Part shown: piece by piece, positions 21,156-34,042 of the stretch
Numbering within the stretch: position 1 is the first letter of the stretch
Layout: the number at the start of each line of letters is the position of its first letter
DNA from: Cytospora piceicola
Lineage: Eukaryota; Ascomycota; Sordariomycetes; Diaporthales; Cytosporaceae
DNA: 64,000 nt
Direction of reading: 5' to 3'
Assembly: GCA_023375675.1 (NCBI GenBank)
Contig: JALQBC010000048.1
Coordinates: 186,001-250,000 of the forward strand
Made by a program: the position numbers and the translations under genes
Notes under the pieces: generated by a model
Databases searched by the model: none
What the model was told of the DNA's origin: nothing
Seen by the model: the letters and a program-made list of their open reading frames with translations, nothing else

Positions 21156-24100
21156 TCACTTCTTGCTCCGCTTCCCGCCACCACCTCCGCCGCCACCACC
21201 GGCGCCCTCGGGGCCCCCCTTCCTCTTCTTGCCCTCCCGGCTCCACCATTCTTTCGTCTCCCTCTTCTCCCTCGCCGCCTTCTTCTCGTCCTGGACCTCC
21301 ATCTTCTTCTTGAACGCCGCCCTGTTCTCGTCCTTCTTGGCCTTCCTCTTCTCCGCCACGTCCTTCCGGATCGTCGTCAGCTTCTGCATCAGGTCGCGCG
21401 CCTTCTTCTCCTCGCCGCCCGCGAGGACCGCCCGCTTCTGCAGGTACGTCTGCTTCCTCTGCGGCTTGGTCGTGACGATCTGGCTCTTGTACGGCAGCTC
21501 CGCCGCGAGCTTGCGGGGCACCCGCAGCGGGTTGAAGTGCCTCTCGGCCCGCTCGATCTTGCGGTACTGGCTGTTCTTGTTCTGCGGCGTGGCGATCTCC
21601 TCGGCCGCGCGGATCTCGCCCGTCAGCCGGGCGCGCTGCCAGCCCACGAGGTTGGTCACGGGGTTGTAGAAGCGGTGGGGCTTGATGGGGTACCACGCCC
21701 GGAGGAAGACGATGTCGCTGAGCAGGATCTTGTCCTCAAAGGTCGCGCGGAAGTGGCCCTCGGGCTTGGACAGGGCCCGCTTGATCTGACCCCTGATGCC
21801 GGAGACGGTCTTGATGGAGGCGCCTTCGAACTTGGCGATCTCGAGGGACGTGTTGAACATGTCCTTGATGAAGGCCGTGTTCTTGAAGATCTTGTAGGGT
21901 GCACCCGTCAGCTTGAGCTTCTTGACGATCTCGGTTGACTCGTCCACGCTCAGGATGGTGCCTGTCGCTGCTATCCTGAAGCCCGGGTTGGTGCTTGAGA
22001 AGTTCTGGAAGCAGACGAATCCGGTGTTCGGTGCTATCAAGGGGCCGTAGAAGGTACCGAAGCAGTGCATGTGCTCCGGTGTGTACTTCAGCATTCTGTT
22101 CCGTACTCGAGAGTCGGAAATGCTGTAGATGGGCATGGTCTGGAACCTCCTCCAGCCCAGCGAGAAGATCAACGGATCGCCCGTCTTCAAGATCTTCTTG
22201 TGCCACCTGTGTCGCTTGATCCGAACCTGCAGGAACCCAAACCTGTCCTCAGTAGGAGAAAGACCACCAACGATGATCGGCATCTTTGCGTTGAATTGCT
22301 TGACGAACTCGGCCGGTACGCCCTCGATGACGATCTTGGCATACTTGCCCGCTCTGAGGCCTTCAACCAACACTCGTTGCCTCTCGTCGAGGTTTTCGAA
22401 CTCGGACTTGTTTATGTCCAACTGCTTCTGTATCATCGCCTTCTGGGAATCATACCAGTCATCCTCGCCGAACTCTTCTTCGTTTCCGCCTTCTCGTCGC
22501 GCATTGGCCTTGTCATTATTGAAGCCCTCTCGATCCTCTTCTTCGAATCGTAGTTTGAGCTCTTCTTTCCTCCGGGCATTCTTGTCTCGCTCAGCTTCCA
22601 GGTTCTCTTCAGTCGGGCCGTGCTTTTCGCCAGTCTCGAGATCTTCGAATGCTCCGTCTCCTTCACCGTCGCCGTCTCCCTCTCCGTCAGCTTCCTCGTC
22701 GTCTCCAGAGCCAAAGCCTTCAAAGTCGTCGTCCCCATCTCCGCCCTCGTCGTCGCCTAGCAAGTTGGCTGTCGTGAACTTCTTCCTCAGAGCTTCGATG
22801 TTCTCCTCGTTTGCCCAGTGCGATGCCAGTCTGTCATAGTCGAAGGCTGGTACCGACCGATCATCAGCAAGGTCTTCCTTTTCGCTCTTGGACTTCTTGA
22901 AGAATGTCTCGTCCCCAGAATCCGCCTCTATATCCTCCTCCTCTTCCTCCTCCTCCTCCCCCTCGCCCCGCCACCTCTTGAGAACGTCGGATAGGCTCAG
23001 GGCATCATTGTACAGCATCCGTGCCAAGTCTGCCGCCTGGTATGGTCTCTTTTTACCGTGGCGCAGCTTAGCCCGCTCCTCCATGTTTCCCTTCCACTGC
23101 GAAGCGGCAGCCTCATCGTCTGAGTCGTGGTCTTCTTCGTCGTCCAGATCCTCGTCATCCACGTCGTCGCCGGATATTGAGCCGAGGTCAGAGTCGCTGT
23201 CCGCAAACGCTATGTCGTCGGCATCCAAGTTCTTCTCGGTGTCTTTCCGGAACACTTTGCCCAGCTTCTTCTCGTTGAATTCAGTCTCCACGTCAGATCC
23301 CAGGTCCTCGTCAGCAACAGGGCCTTCGTCATCGTCCTCGTCTCCCAGGTCATGCTCGACGTCGGAGCCTTCTTGGTTGACAACTCTGGCCTGCCTCTGG
23401 GTCTTTCGACCGGTGTCTTCTTCTTCACCGGCCTCCTTGAGCTGCTCGCCACCTGCGAAGAGCTGCACACCGTCGTCCGTTTGGCCCAGGAGACGCCTCT
23501 CATTTTGCAGGTTGATGATAAGTTCCTCTCCCTCGCCGCGCTCAGCGACCTCGGCGTCCTTGTCGAAGGTGAATCCTTTATCTCTGTAGATGTAGATGGC
23601 GTCTCCGTCCACCTTTAGCCCGCTGCGATCAGACATTGGTGCGTAAAGCCTCTTGTCCTTCTCGTCGAGACGGCGCCGGCCAGTCTTGCCAGTGGCTCTC
23701 GCAACGGCCTGCTCCATGAAAGGCGTGGGACAGGGGTCGGGAAGGACCTCCATGTTAGACACGGTATAGTCGCCCAGGCCAGGTATGTGGATTCGTTGCC
23801 CCTGAGACGAGAAGTTTGTGCCACGTAGATATCCAGAAAGGACGATCGATCGGTCGCACTTGTCGTCTTCCTCAATCTTGGTGGGATGCGTGATGTCGCG
23901 CCAGCTATCGATGATTGAGTAGGGGTGGGAATTCCTCCAGATCAGCGGTCGAGGGTTCTTCATGATGGAGAGGAAGCGAGACAGGTTGTGAATCTCGCGA
24001 TCTGGGTATCGACCGTTGATGACGCCCGAAAGGTAGAATAGATGTGCGCCTTGGTAGAGTTCGCTCCATAACCTGTGCTTCAGCCTCTTTTTCGCATCCT

Positions 24101-24733
24101 TGAGGGCCTGGGGTTTCTTGAACAGGTCGAGATGTGTTAGAATTCCGAAGACGTTTCCGGGCATACCAGTGGCAGCCAGGACGTTGAGGAACTCCATAGT
24201 CTCCATCTCGAATCCATAGTTGCCGTCGATCATCAGTAGGACCATGTCGGCCACCTTGGCAATGTCGACCATAGCCTCGAGCTCATTGGCGCACTCGATG
24301 AAGGTCAGGCGCTGCTTCTTGGAAGTCACGACGGTGATGGGTCCCTGGGGGTTTGTAACGGTCTCCTTGGCATATCTGCGGATCAGACTCTTGATGAGGG
24401 TCGTCTTGCCCACGCCGGGCGGGCCGACGATGGCGACGAGACGTGGTGGAGGTTCATCGGGAAGTCTGTCGACGAGGGGGACGTGTAGACGCTTTTCTTT
24501 GATATCATGCGACCGCGCAGCCTGCTTTGCAAGTTTTCCAGGCCGGTGTACTGCGAAAGCTTTCGGGTTTTCTAAGAGAAATCTCGTCAGTTTTCACAGT
24601 CGAGGCGCAAGGAGATGGTGTGTTGGGTGGTGGAGAGGGTAGACTCTGTCGGCGTGTTGAGTGAAAACGAACCTCCAGTGTGCTTAGGCTTTTCTTTGCC
24701 TTTCCGGTGAGGCTTATTCGCCTGTGCATCCAT
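21156..24733 (-). CDS. BMS1: ribosome biogenesis GTPase Bms1
   Basis: Nucleolar GTPase of the SSU processome needed for 40S maturation; with Rcl1 it acts at the early pre-rRNA cleavages. Exons on the complement: 24733..24673 and 24571..21156, 1158 aa. Exon 1 encodes MDAQANKPHRKGKEKPKHTG, matching the basic start of Bms1. The P-loop GPPGVGKTT lies at about residues 70-78 and DGNYGFEMETMEFLN and FGILTHLDLFK belong to the G domain. A long Asp/Glu-rich central region follows, then the conserved C-terminal domain (PIIVGGLSPTEDRFGFLQVR, WHKKILKTGDPLIFSLGWRR, GFRIAATGTIL, LLSDIVFLRAWYPIKPHRFY). The protein ends in a poly-Gly/Lys tail. The exon-1 donor GTTCGT is a weak match to consensus. Confidence 0.95.
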
Positions 24734-25469
24734 GGTTGCAGAAACGAAAGTTGTTGCGAGAATCCACCCAACTTTGGAAGAATCGGATTCAACGTGAGCA
24801 ATGAACGGAGCATGCTGCTGCTATTTGGGCGACCGACCAGACATCTCCCAGAAATTTTTGGAAGGAGCTTATCTTATCGTTTATCGATAACGACATCTAC
24901 AGTGGACAGGGGTACCCGTAGGTACCTAGGTACCTGGGCAGGTGTCCAGAGCCGAAACGACAGGGCACGACAGTGGAGGCTGCCCGCGTCTATCCGGCCT
25001 GCTTGATAGCGGTACCCCTGTGGCTTCCAGGCTACCTGGCAGCCAGGCCCAGGCTGACAGTGATAGCAGGTTCGCTGAGTAGTACGCTGAATAGTCAACC
25101 AGCTGAGATGTCTGGTGATCCGTACAGCAAAGCAGTGCCCACCTTTACAGCTAGTCCAGCAGTCCAGATGTCCCAGCATGACGTATGCCCCGTTTTGGAG
25201 GTCTTGTGCCATCGTGATTCGTAGTCTACAAATGGCTGCTTCGTATCCTTGGAAGACGTTGGAGAGCGTTGTTGTCTGAGCCCTTCTAAGTCTGTCTCCC
25301 TAACTCTTTATAAGACCCTACCAGGTAACCCTTCCTATTCTGTCCCATCAGCTTTGTCTTCCCAAAAACACCATCTGTCTATCATCCCCCCCGCCACCTA
25401 GAATCAAACACAACAAGTCCCATCATACATTCCCATACAGTTCCATAAACATATACACCATCAGCCAAG
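24734..25469. promoter_or_regulatory. divergent region BMS1 / I9 inhibitor
   Basis: Upstream region of both neighbours. Contains a GTAGGTACCTAGGTACCT palindromic stretch near 24920 and a CT/CA-rich leader (25330-25465) immediately before the inhibitor start, as usual for a highly expressed small gene. Confidence 0.5.
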
Positions 25470-25899
25470 ATGCCTTCCTACATTGTGAGTCTATGCCCCT
25501 GCTTCCTACCCTGCTGCCTGCCGTTTGTAAGAGAGGCAATATCTGACATGGGCTTCCTACAGGTTCGCTGCAACTCCGACGCCACCCCTGACCAGATCGA
25601 TGCGTAAGATGAATCAGTTCCAGGTTACTTCTTCCAACAGTTGAAAACTAATCCGGTTACATAGCGCAAAGAAGCATGCCGAGTCCCAGGGAGGTACTAT
25701 TGGCCACACCTACAACCTTATTAAGGGTTTCTCGTGAGTTATGAACCCAGGTCTCTCCTCTCCTTCTGGCAGCTACCTCCAGTTCTGACAGCTTTATTCC
25801 TTTGCCAGGGTCTCCTTCCCCGAGGGCACCGTCACCACGCTCGACAAGTATGAGCACATCAAGGAGGTCGAGTTGGACCAAGAGGTGAAGACACAGTAG
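25470..25899 (+). CDS. proteinase B inhibitor-like protein (peptidase inhibitor I9)
   Basis: Small protein of the I9 (subtilisin propeptide-like) inhibitor family, comparable to yeast Pbi2, which inhibits vacuolar proteinase B and also acts in vacuole fusion. Four exons: 25470..25484, 25563..25603, 25665..25733, 25809..25899, giving 71 aa with consistent phases. The first coding exon is only 15 nt (MPSYI). The assembled protein runs MPSYIVRCNSDATPDQIDA, then AKKHAESQGGTIGHTYNLIK, GFSVSFPEGTVTTLDKY and EHIKEVELDQEVKTQ, with no signal peptide, so it is probably cytosolic. Too fragmented to show as a long open frame; identified through splice sites. Confidence 0.88.
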
Positions 25900-26474
25900 A
25901 GACGAGGAGGACCTGATGGCCTCTGAAGTGGACTATCCTTCAGCAGCAGCAGCAGGATGATGATGATAATGTTGATATCAGTGATGGATGGGTGATGTTG
26001 GGGAGGCGGTTTGCTCTTCATCAGATACTAGACACCTGTGATGACAAGCAATGATACCATGCATCATGACACACACAGATGTTTGCATCTCATCTATTAA
26101 CCGCGGCTTCATGGCCATTTGTGCGTGCCTACGGATTACAGTACCTACCTACCTACCTGGTAGGTAAATAGGTAGGTCAGCTAGCTACTGAGTGAGTACT
26201 GTGTATGTATCGCGGGGTAGAACAGCAATACCCCACCCTGCTGTCTCATGCTAATCCTTATCTAATCGCTCCACCAAGGGTCCCTCGTCGGGATCGGCGA
26301 TAACAAGGCTGCCAGCTGCCGGGCTGCGTGCGGGTTGGCACAAACCATCTGGCATCCAGGGGTCAATCCCCAATGAGACGTTGATATCACGTCTCCCCAG
26401 AGCTTCCTCCAACAAAACCGCAGCTTTGCTCTCGAGAGCTCACCGCCCTCTTACAAACCGTCTGCCATGCCGCC
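25900..26474. other. intergenic region I9 inhibitor / mitochondrial kinase
   Basis: Contains a cluster of CTAC/GTAG-type repeats (26143-26180: CCTACCTACCTGG then GGTAGGTAAATAGG), forming an imperfect inverted repeat. Otherwise no feature seen. Confidence 0.5.
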
Positions 26475-28092
26475 ATGAATCATCTTGTACTGAGGCCATT
26501 GAGGTGCTCTCACACCTTGGCCTTGAGAGCCCCAAGGCAGTTGATACCCACGCGTATCCAATTCCAACCAACGAGGCTCTTCTCTTCCACAGCTCTTCAC
26601 CAGAGGCACGCGGGCTCCCACAGCCATGACGATCCAGTCCCCCGACTGGCAAAACAGCCACTACACAAACTCAGTCTGGCTGATCTCGTAAAGTATGTAT
26701 AACTATATATATATATATATATATATATCTATTCATATACTCTCATTATACTATGCTTACTCACGGACTATGACCACGTATATCAATTCCTAACATCGTG
26801 AACACCTCCAGACATGGCCGCCCGCCCATCTCAGCAGACGCCCTCCTCTCCTCCGCCCGCTTCACCCTCTCCCTCCTCCCAATCCGCCTCGCACACCGCA
26901 TCCAAGCCATCCGCAACCTGCCCTACATAGTCGTCTCCAACAGCAACATCACCAGGATCTACAACAACTACCAGCACTCCCTCTCCACCCTCCTCCCCTG
27001 GCTCGACGACTCCCCCAGCAAGAAGCACACCCTCTCCACCCTCGACGACGAGATCCGCTTCACCGAGGTCCTGGCCGAGCTGGTCCAGACCCACACCGAC
27101 ACCATCCCCATCCTGGCCCAGGGCTTCCTCGAGTGCCGGCGGTACATCAGTCCGGGGGAGGTGACGCGCTTCCTCGACGACCACCTGCGCGTGCGCATCG
27201 GCACCCGCCTCATCGCCGAGCAGCACATCGCCCTGCACTTCAGCTCCACCCCGCACTTCGACCCGGCCTCGAGCCCCACCCCGTGCACCGACCACCCCAG
27301 CTTCATCGGCGTCATCGACACGGCCCTGCGGCCCGCCGGCGTCGTCGACGCCTGCGGCGAGTTCGTCGCCGACATCTGCGAGCTCAAGTACGGCGTCCGG
27401 CCCCGCTGGGAGATCGACGGCGACCCCGCCACCACCTTCGCCTTCGTCCCCAACCACCTCGAGTACATCGTCACCGAGCTGCTCAAGAACGCCTTCCGCT
27501 CCACCGTCGAGCGCGGCATGACCAGGGAGCCCGTCGTCATCACCATCGCCCCGGAGCCCCCCGCCGACAGGCCCACCCCGCCTGTTGTTGACGGGCCGGA
27601 CGCCCCCGGCGGCGGGAGGGGGCACTTCGCCGCCAGCGGCGCCATCAGGCCCCTGGACGACAACGCCCCCGGGGTCACGATACGCATCCGGGACAGGGGC
27701 GGCGGCATCAGCCCGGACGTGCTGCCCAACATCTGGTCCTACTCGTTCACGACCATGTCCGAGGATGATGACGTCCCCGGCGGTGGTGGTGGTGGTGGCG
27801 GCGGCGGCGGTGTCGACGCGCTGAACATGTTGTCCAACTCGGGCAACGGCGGGAGCTCCATTGCGGGCCTGGGCTACGGCTTGCCGCTGGGCCGGGCGTA
27901 CGCCGAGTACTTTGGTGGCGGTGTCGCGGTACAGAGTCTTTACGGATGGGGCACAGACGTGTATTTGAGGCTCAAGGGCGTTGGGAGACTAGAGTAAGTA
28001 TTGCGAACTCCCTCGTGTAGTCGCGGCGTCGAATTGAGACTGACAGACACTGGTTTAGACAGCAGGTGCCAGCCGCCAAGGTACGGAAATGA
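26475..28092 (+). CDS. mitochondrial pyruvate / branched-chain 2-oxoacid dehydrogenase kinase
   Basis: Protein kinase of the PDK/BCKDK family (GHKL ATPase fold) that inactivates a mitochondrial 2-oxoacid dehydrogenase by phosphorylating E1-alpha. Exons: 26475..26692, 26812..27993, and probably 28059..28092 (477 aa). If the last intron is retained, the protein stops at 27997 (467 aa). The N-terminus (MNHLVLRPLRCSHTLALRAP, later RLFSS) is a mitochondrial presequence. Family features are HGRPPISADALL, LPIRLAHRIQAIRNLPYIV, the N-box HLEYIVTELLKNAFRST, the G1 box IRIRDRGGGISP, and GLGYGLPLGRAYAEYFGG. An 11-Gly run sits in the ATP-lid region before the G2 box. Whether the substrate is PDH (Pkp1-like) or BCKDH cannot be told by eye. 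Confidence 0.88.
26704..26728 (+). repeat. TA microsatellite in intron 1 of the kinase gene
   Basis: Uninterrupted (TA)n run inside the intron at 26693-26811; likely length-polymorphic. Confidence 0.85.
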
Positions 28093-28507
28093 ACAGAACA
28101 GGAATACGGGAGACGAGGCGTTGGGAGGCGCACAGAGAAAGGCATGATTTACTGTAGATTATTATAAGCAATAGAACGCTTCTTGCCCAGGCTATGTATG
28201 TGGCTATCGATTTGTGCAGGTCCCCTCTCACCCCCAACCCATCCATTTGCAGATGAGATACGCAAAATTCATGCCACCTACCTTTGATCCTAACCCATTT
28301 ATCCGCTCCATACCAAACAATGTGAAGGATTGTGCTGTAAAAAATATGCAGGTGCCGCTAGATAAACCAAAAGAGATTTTGTCTTGACTCTCATGCTCAG
28401 GATGATACCCCCCGCACCCCTCATTATTACACCATATTGTTGCGTATGGAAAACAAAACTCGCGACAATATATCAAGCATCCCTTCTTCCTTCCCTTCCT
28501 TTTCTGT
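28093..28507. other. convergent intergenic region kinase / class VII chitin synthase
   Basis: 415 bp of 3' flanking sequence of two convergent genes; no feature recognised. Confidence 0.5.
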
Positions 28508-31500
28508 TTACATGCTCGCCAGCTCAATATCAATCTGGCGGTCCATAAACGTCCTCCTCTCGCCCACGAGCTCGGTCTGCAACCTCTGCTCCACCAGGGC
28601 GCGCACCTGCTTCTTGGTGATGGTGTCGAGGTCGACCTCCTGCAGGACCAGCTGGATGCACTCGGTGATCATCGCGTCGTCGGGGCCGCCGGCGCCAGGG
28701 CCCTTGGAGAAGTCCACAGACAGGTTGGACTGGTTGTGCTGGTAGTACCCGCTCATGGCGGTGCCGGCGCGCGAGGGCCCGCCGCTGCCCAGGCCGAGCT
28801 GCGACTGCGACCGGTCGTGGTACGGCGAGTTGCCCCTGTCCAGGCCCGTGCCGACAGAGTACATGGACTGGCGCTGCTGCGCCATGCCCGGGTGGTCGGT
28901 GTAGGGCGCCGTCAGGGTCGAGTTGCGGCTGTAGTGCTGCTGGAACGGCGCAGGGGACTGCGGGGGCGCCATGTATGCGCCCCGGCCGGGCACGCCCGTC
29001 AGGACGGATCCCTGGCGGGCGGATGAGTACACGGACTTCATGTCGTCGAGCTCGTACTCGCCTCCTGCCGAGTCGTAAGGGTTGGCCATGTCGTGCATGC
29101 CGCCCTTTTCGTTGTAGCCGCGGCGGCCGGGCAGGTTGTTGTGCAAGGCGTAATCGTCCCAGCGCTGGAGGGGAACACTGCGCGGGTCGTAGCCCTCGTC
29201 GTCGACAGCGACTACCTGCTTATTGCCCTTCTCTCCGATGACAACACGGGTGTTACCCCATGAGAAGTTGTCCTGGTTCCAGAAAGCGTAGATGGGCAGG
29301 ACGAAGTTGTAAATTGGGAAGGCGAGGATGTAGATAATCATCCAGCCGACGTGTTGCCACTTCCTCTTCAGAATAAAGATGAGCGCTTGGAGACCATATA
29401 CAGCGGCAATCATGATGATTGAAATGAGCGGGAACTGGCCACTATGGCTGGCGACCCTGTAGATGAGGTAGCCCATATAGATGGTAGTGGCAGGGAGGAT
29501 GAGTGTACCGGTGAGATCGATCAGAACAATGAATCTCATGCTGAAACAACAGAAGCCACACATGTCCGGGAGCCAGAACAACTCGACCAGGTTGTGAATA
29601 GTTGAGTTGATCCATCGTCGACGTTGGGACAGCAGGACGCTCCAGGTTTCAGGGGCAGCCGTTTGACAGTAGGCATCGGGAGTGAATTTGTATGACATAT
29701 GCGAGAAGTGCTTCGTCATGAGCGTGGTCAAGAAACGATCTTCTCCGAGTGACAGCAGGTTCTTCTTGTGTAGAGTGTCAACGTTACAGTCACTGTACTC
29801 GCTAATGATCGCGTCCGAAATGATCAGAGGCTTTCCACGGTCTGCTGTTCTCAAACGGTACATGGTGAAACTATTCATATTGTTAGTTCGCATTCAAAAC
29901 TCAATTGACCATGCTGTAAGAATATTGACTCACCATCCAGGCAAACAAGTGACACTGCCAAAGAGAGACTCGAAAGCCTTCGCCAAGTTGTGAGAAATGA
30001 AGTATTCGTAAACCTGGATCATAGTCCACCATGACCGCTCCTCGTTCTGCAAGCTCGTCTCACCACATATACCAGCAATCTTGGCGTCGTTGGCACATGC
30101 CGCAACCAGTCGGTTCAGCGAATCTTCTCGGACACAGGTATCGGCATCAACCATCAACATGTACTCATACAGCTCAGGGTCCACGCCGATGATGTTGTTG
30201 ATCTGATGGAACATCTCAAGCTCTAGAGGACTCATAGGGGAGCGATGGTGCACACGGTTCAGGAAGCTCATGAGCAGAATCTGAGAGTCACGCTTGCCTC
30301 GGTTGCCCGGCTTCGTCTTCTTCCGCTCGGATTCCTTACCAACCTTGACAACGACAAGATACGGCACCACGTTGCCCTCAAACTCATAGAGACCCGAGTA
30401 GATCTTGCCGTAGTTGAGCTGCTCGCTTCCCTGGCCGACTGATTTGAATGCCAATGCAGGTGGGTCAATTTTGGGATCAACACCGAGAATGTCGAGTACG
30501 ATTTTCGGCGTAGGGCGGTCGTTGCCCTCACCAGTGATGAGACCGTCGCAAATAACACAGATAAGCTTGCGCTTATTGTCATATTGCAGTGCCGTCAGGG
30601 AATCCAGAGCCTTCCTGATCGAGTCTTCACCCTCGGTGTAAGCCGGCACCTGGCAGATGACGAATTTGTCCTGAGGAGCAGGACGTTTCTTGGAGCCGAA
30701 TTGCAGAGCTGCCAAAAACTTGATGGCGATAACGGCACAAAGAATAATGGTGAAAGCGAGCAGGATCCAGTTGTTGGCTTGGCACCTTGGGCTGTACCGG
30801 AAGTCCTTGATACCCTTGTAGAAGGTATTATCAATGCAGTTGAGACTGTTCTCGAGACTGGCCGTCTTGGTGGCGTTGGTTGCGTGTTGTTTGAAGAGCT
30901 TGTTCCATTTTTCTGTTATGTCCTCGCCGGGATTGTCCGTAATGACAGCTGTCAAATCGGTGTCGAGAAATTTATAACTGGCCAGGTCATCCATGAGGTC
31001 TAAAGTGTGGTAATAATCAGTCAAGTCGTAGACCTTGGTGTTATAAATAACCCAGTTGGCATAACCGTCTTGGCCTTGACTGTAAACATAGTCTTTTTCC
31101 CAGACGAGTTGGCCCTTGTAGTATTCCTTGATTTTGGGCGTGAAAGTGTCATAGTACCAATTGACGTTGGCCAGAGCACTTGACGTGTCAGCTTGGTAAT
31201 ATCCGGAAGTGTGTAAAGCCGTGGAGTCTGTGACGGTAGTGTTGGAGGTCAGCCTGAGCGTCTTGTCTGTGACAAGTCCAGGGCAAGTGACAATTAGAGG
31301 CGCCACGAAGTACTCGTCCAGGTTCGCACCACCGAACTGCTCCATATTGCTCTTGGTTGTCTCGATGGTACTGTCACTGTGTTGCAACTTCCAGAATTTA
31401 GATATGTCATAGACCTTGCCGTGGATACTGACCCAGAAGTCGTTATCTCCTTGATGGGTAGCAAGCTCCTTCATGTTCCAAGATGTTGAGGATTTGGGAC

Positions 31501-34042
31501 ATATGATTTTGCCGAAGAAGACGATCCAGAAGATGATGAAGGCGTTGATCAGGACAATGAAAAGAACGAGCACAAACTTCTCGCGCCATGCCATGCGTAC
31601 ATCTGGCCGCTTCATGCGTCCGAAAAGGCTGAGGAAAGGTGATGGGATCCAGAACGTCACTGCCCAGACAGCGGCCACCCATAAACGTCTGGATTTCGTT
31701 ACCGGCTCCTCTTCAATCTTTTTGCCGTCGGCAAGCTCAGCATCCAAAGCGCCGACATACTCGCCTTCGCTGTTGTAGTAGTACTGATCATAATTATCAT
31801 CGCCCTTGGCTCCGAGACCATAGTCTCCCTGGAGAGGTTGGCGTATGGTGCGAGGCTGTTGCGAGGGTGTAGCTGAGGGTGCGCGAGAACCGGGGGCAAG
31901 ACCCAAGGCTGCCGGACCAAGAAGGGTGGCTTGGCTCCTGTTTCTTTGGCCGAGAAGACCCTCATTGCTCTCGTTCGCGCTTGCGTCCGCAAAAGGTGAC
32001 TGGCCGAAATACCCACTGCCGTTGGTATTGGCAGAGTATCCGGTTTCATAGGCGGTGGACGCCATGAAGTTGCCCGCTCCCAAGCCCATACCCATACCCA
32101 TGGCTGGGCCTGGGGCTTGTCTGTTATCAATCATAGTTTCTGCCTCCCACCACGCGCTCTCGTGCATCCAAACACGCTCGTGGCCTACAACGACCTCGCC
32201 GTTGCTCCATCCGCGCTCGAGAAGCCAGCTCTCAATGCCCTCCTTGCCATCTTGGCACCCCAAAACGGAATATCGCTGTACGAACTCGTCATGGTCGAAA
32301 TCAGCCGTGAAATCCAGGTTCTTGTTTCGCCTGTTAGCCCACTCCGGTAGCCTCCAAGCCCGGAGTTGGCGCGAGACACAGCCCGCCGACCATGCGGATG
32401 TGATAGAGGGCAGCCCCGCAAGACTAGGGGGCGACTCATCAGTGGGGTGTACAGAGAGATGGTACCAGGCCCGACTGCTGCCGACAAGAGCAGGCAGGTC
32501 AAATCGGGCGTTCCGGCCCAGATTGATGCCCTCGCCCTCAACGGGGAAAAGCAGCTTCTTCAAGAATCCTTCTTCTTCAGCGGCAAGGGCGAGCTTCTCA
32601 AGGACCTCCTCTCGCTTCTCCAAGACGTGAAGTCTTTCCCTGCCCGCTGGCCCAGACATAATGCCCAGATCCGGGGCAACCGAAGTCACCGCGTTCTGCA
32701 TCTCGCGGAGAACGGAGCTTCCAGCGGCAGATACTTCCAAGCCATCTTGCTTCATCTCGGAATTGATACCCATGGTATCGTCGAAAATGCCCCTGAGAGC
32801 AAGAGCCTTACCGAGATCCGGGTCAGAAATCTCCAACACGGTGATGCAGACGGTGTCCTCGTTGTCGTCCTCAGTGTTGGGTGTTCGGGGTGCACCTTCA
32901 CTACTGGACTCGTCACTGCCGGCACGGGGCAAGTGGCCCATTTCCGCAGCGATTGCTGTGTTGGCCTTGGTGATGACCCAGTCCACCAGGGCCTCGTAGA
33001 GACCTCCAATGAATGTCTGTCGGTCCTCTGTGCTACATTGAGTTGCGAGCACCTCTGGCTCAATACCGAGAAGACCACTCGCATCCTCGATAATGTCGTC
33101 GAAAGCATCCTCGTCAATGTTGTAGTCGAAAGTGTTGCCGAGTTTCAGCAGACCAGCAAGGGTTGAGATCAGATTCCTGTGAGCCGAGCCCTTGATGCCG
33201 ATCTGCTTGAGAGCATCCCTGAAGTCATCGGCGGCGGCGGCATCGTCGCCATTGATCAGGTAAGACGGTGGTTGGTATGTGCCAGACCGTGACAGGAGTT
33301 TGTAACTATCTGGGCTCTTAAGACTGAGGAACTCGCGTTCTGCAGGCGTCGCACCCGAATTCAGGAGGTAGTAAAAGACGTCGAAAGCCCGGTAGCCGGC
33401 CTCGGCTGGGACGTTCAGCAGACCTTTATCTGTGTCGATTCCTCCCTGTGAGAGTGCTATTGATGCACCGTGTAGGTTGCCCGAAAGGTTCAGTGTCAAC
33501 GTCACCGCAAGGGCAGCCTGTCGAGGAGTAGATGGATTATATGGTGTCACGCAGCGGATGAAAGGAAGGGTCGCTTCGAGGGCCTTGAATAGCATAGGTG
33601 TCATCTGCATAGGAAAGGCGTTTTGGAGGAACGGAACGAGTACGGAGGGTGTCGAGGTATGGAGAGAGCTGTGGATGAGAAAGTCAGCATATAAACCAGG
33701 CGTCGACCGCGTTGTCCGGGTACTCAAGTAGCGCCGAACTCACTTGAGAATTATGCAGCCATCTTCTGCTCTTCGCCTGGCATGTTCCCATGCTCTAGCC
33801 CCAAGAGTGGTATCGATGGTGCCTCCAGTTGAAGGGTTTGGTGGAGGTGGGTTGGCCGTGAGCCATGTGTTGACAACGACACTGGACCCGGCATCGAGGT
33901 GGTAGGGTTGGCTCTCGACGTAAATGTTGTGTACGGAATTGAGCAGCGTCGTGGTGCTGACTTGCACAGATTGTTGTCCAGTTCCCCTGGGGGCACCAGG
34001 CATGTCTGATGCCACCGAGTACATGGACATTCGGTTCGCCAT
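28508..34042 (-). CDS. class VII chitin synthase with degenerate myosin-like domain
   Basis: Membrane glycosyltransferase polymerising GlcNAc from UDP-GlcNAc into chitin at hyphal tips and septa. Exons on the complement: 34042..33744, 33668..29934, 29870..28508 (1798 aa, phases consistent). N-terminal third is a myosin-like domain without P-loop, the mark of class VII versus class V. Then come membrane segments, a cytochrome b5-like domain ([16 protein letters not shown]), and the GT2 catalytic core: [37 protein letters not shown], and QRRRW at about 1427-1431. A DEK-type C-terminal domain closes the protein ([16 protein letters not shown]). It forms a head-to-head pair with the class V gene, an arrangement known from Aspergillus (csmB/csmA), Fusarium and others. 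Confidence 0.95.

Noticed and set aside
22129..23589. Large plus-strand Ser-rich frames over BMS1
   Set aside because: Antisense of the Asp/Glu-rich central part of Bms1 (GAN codons read as TCN).
26831..27732. Two long minus-strand frames (264 and 254 codons) over the mitochondrial kinase
   Set aside because: GC-rich antisense shadows. The plus frame carries the complete GHKL kinase motifs.
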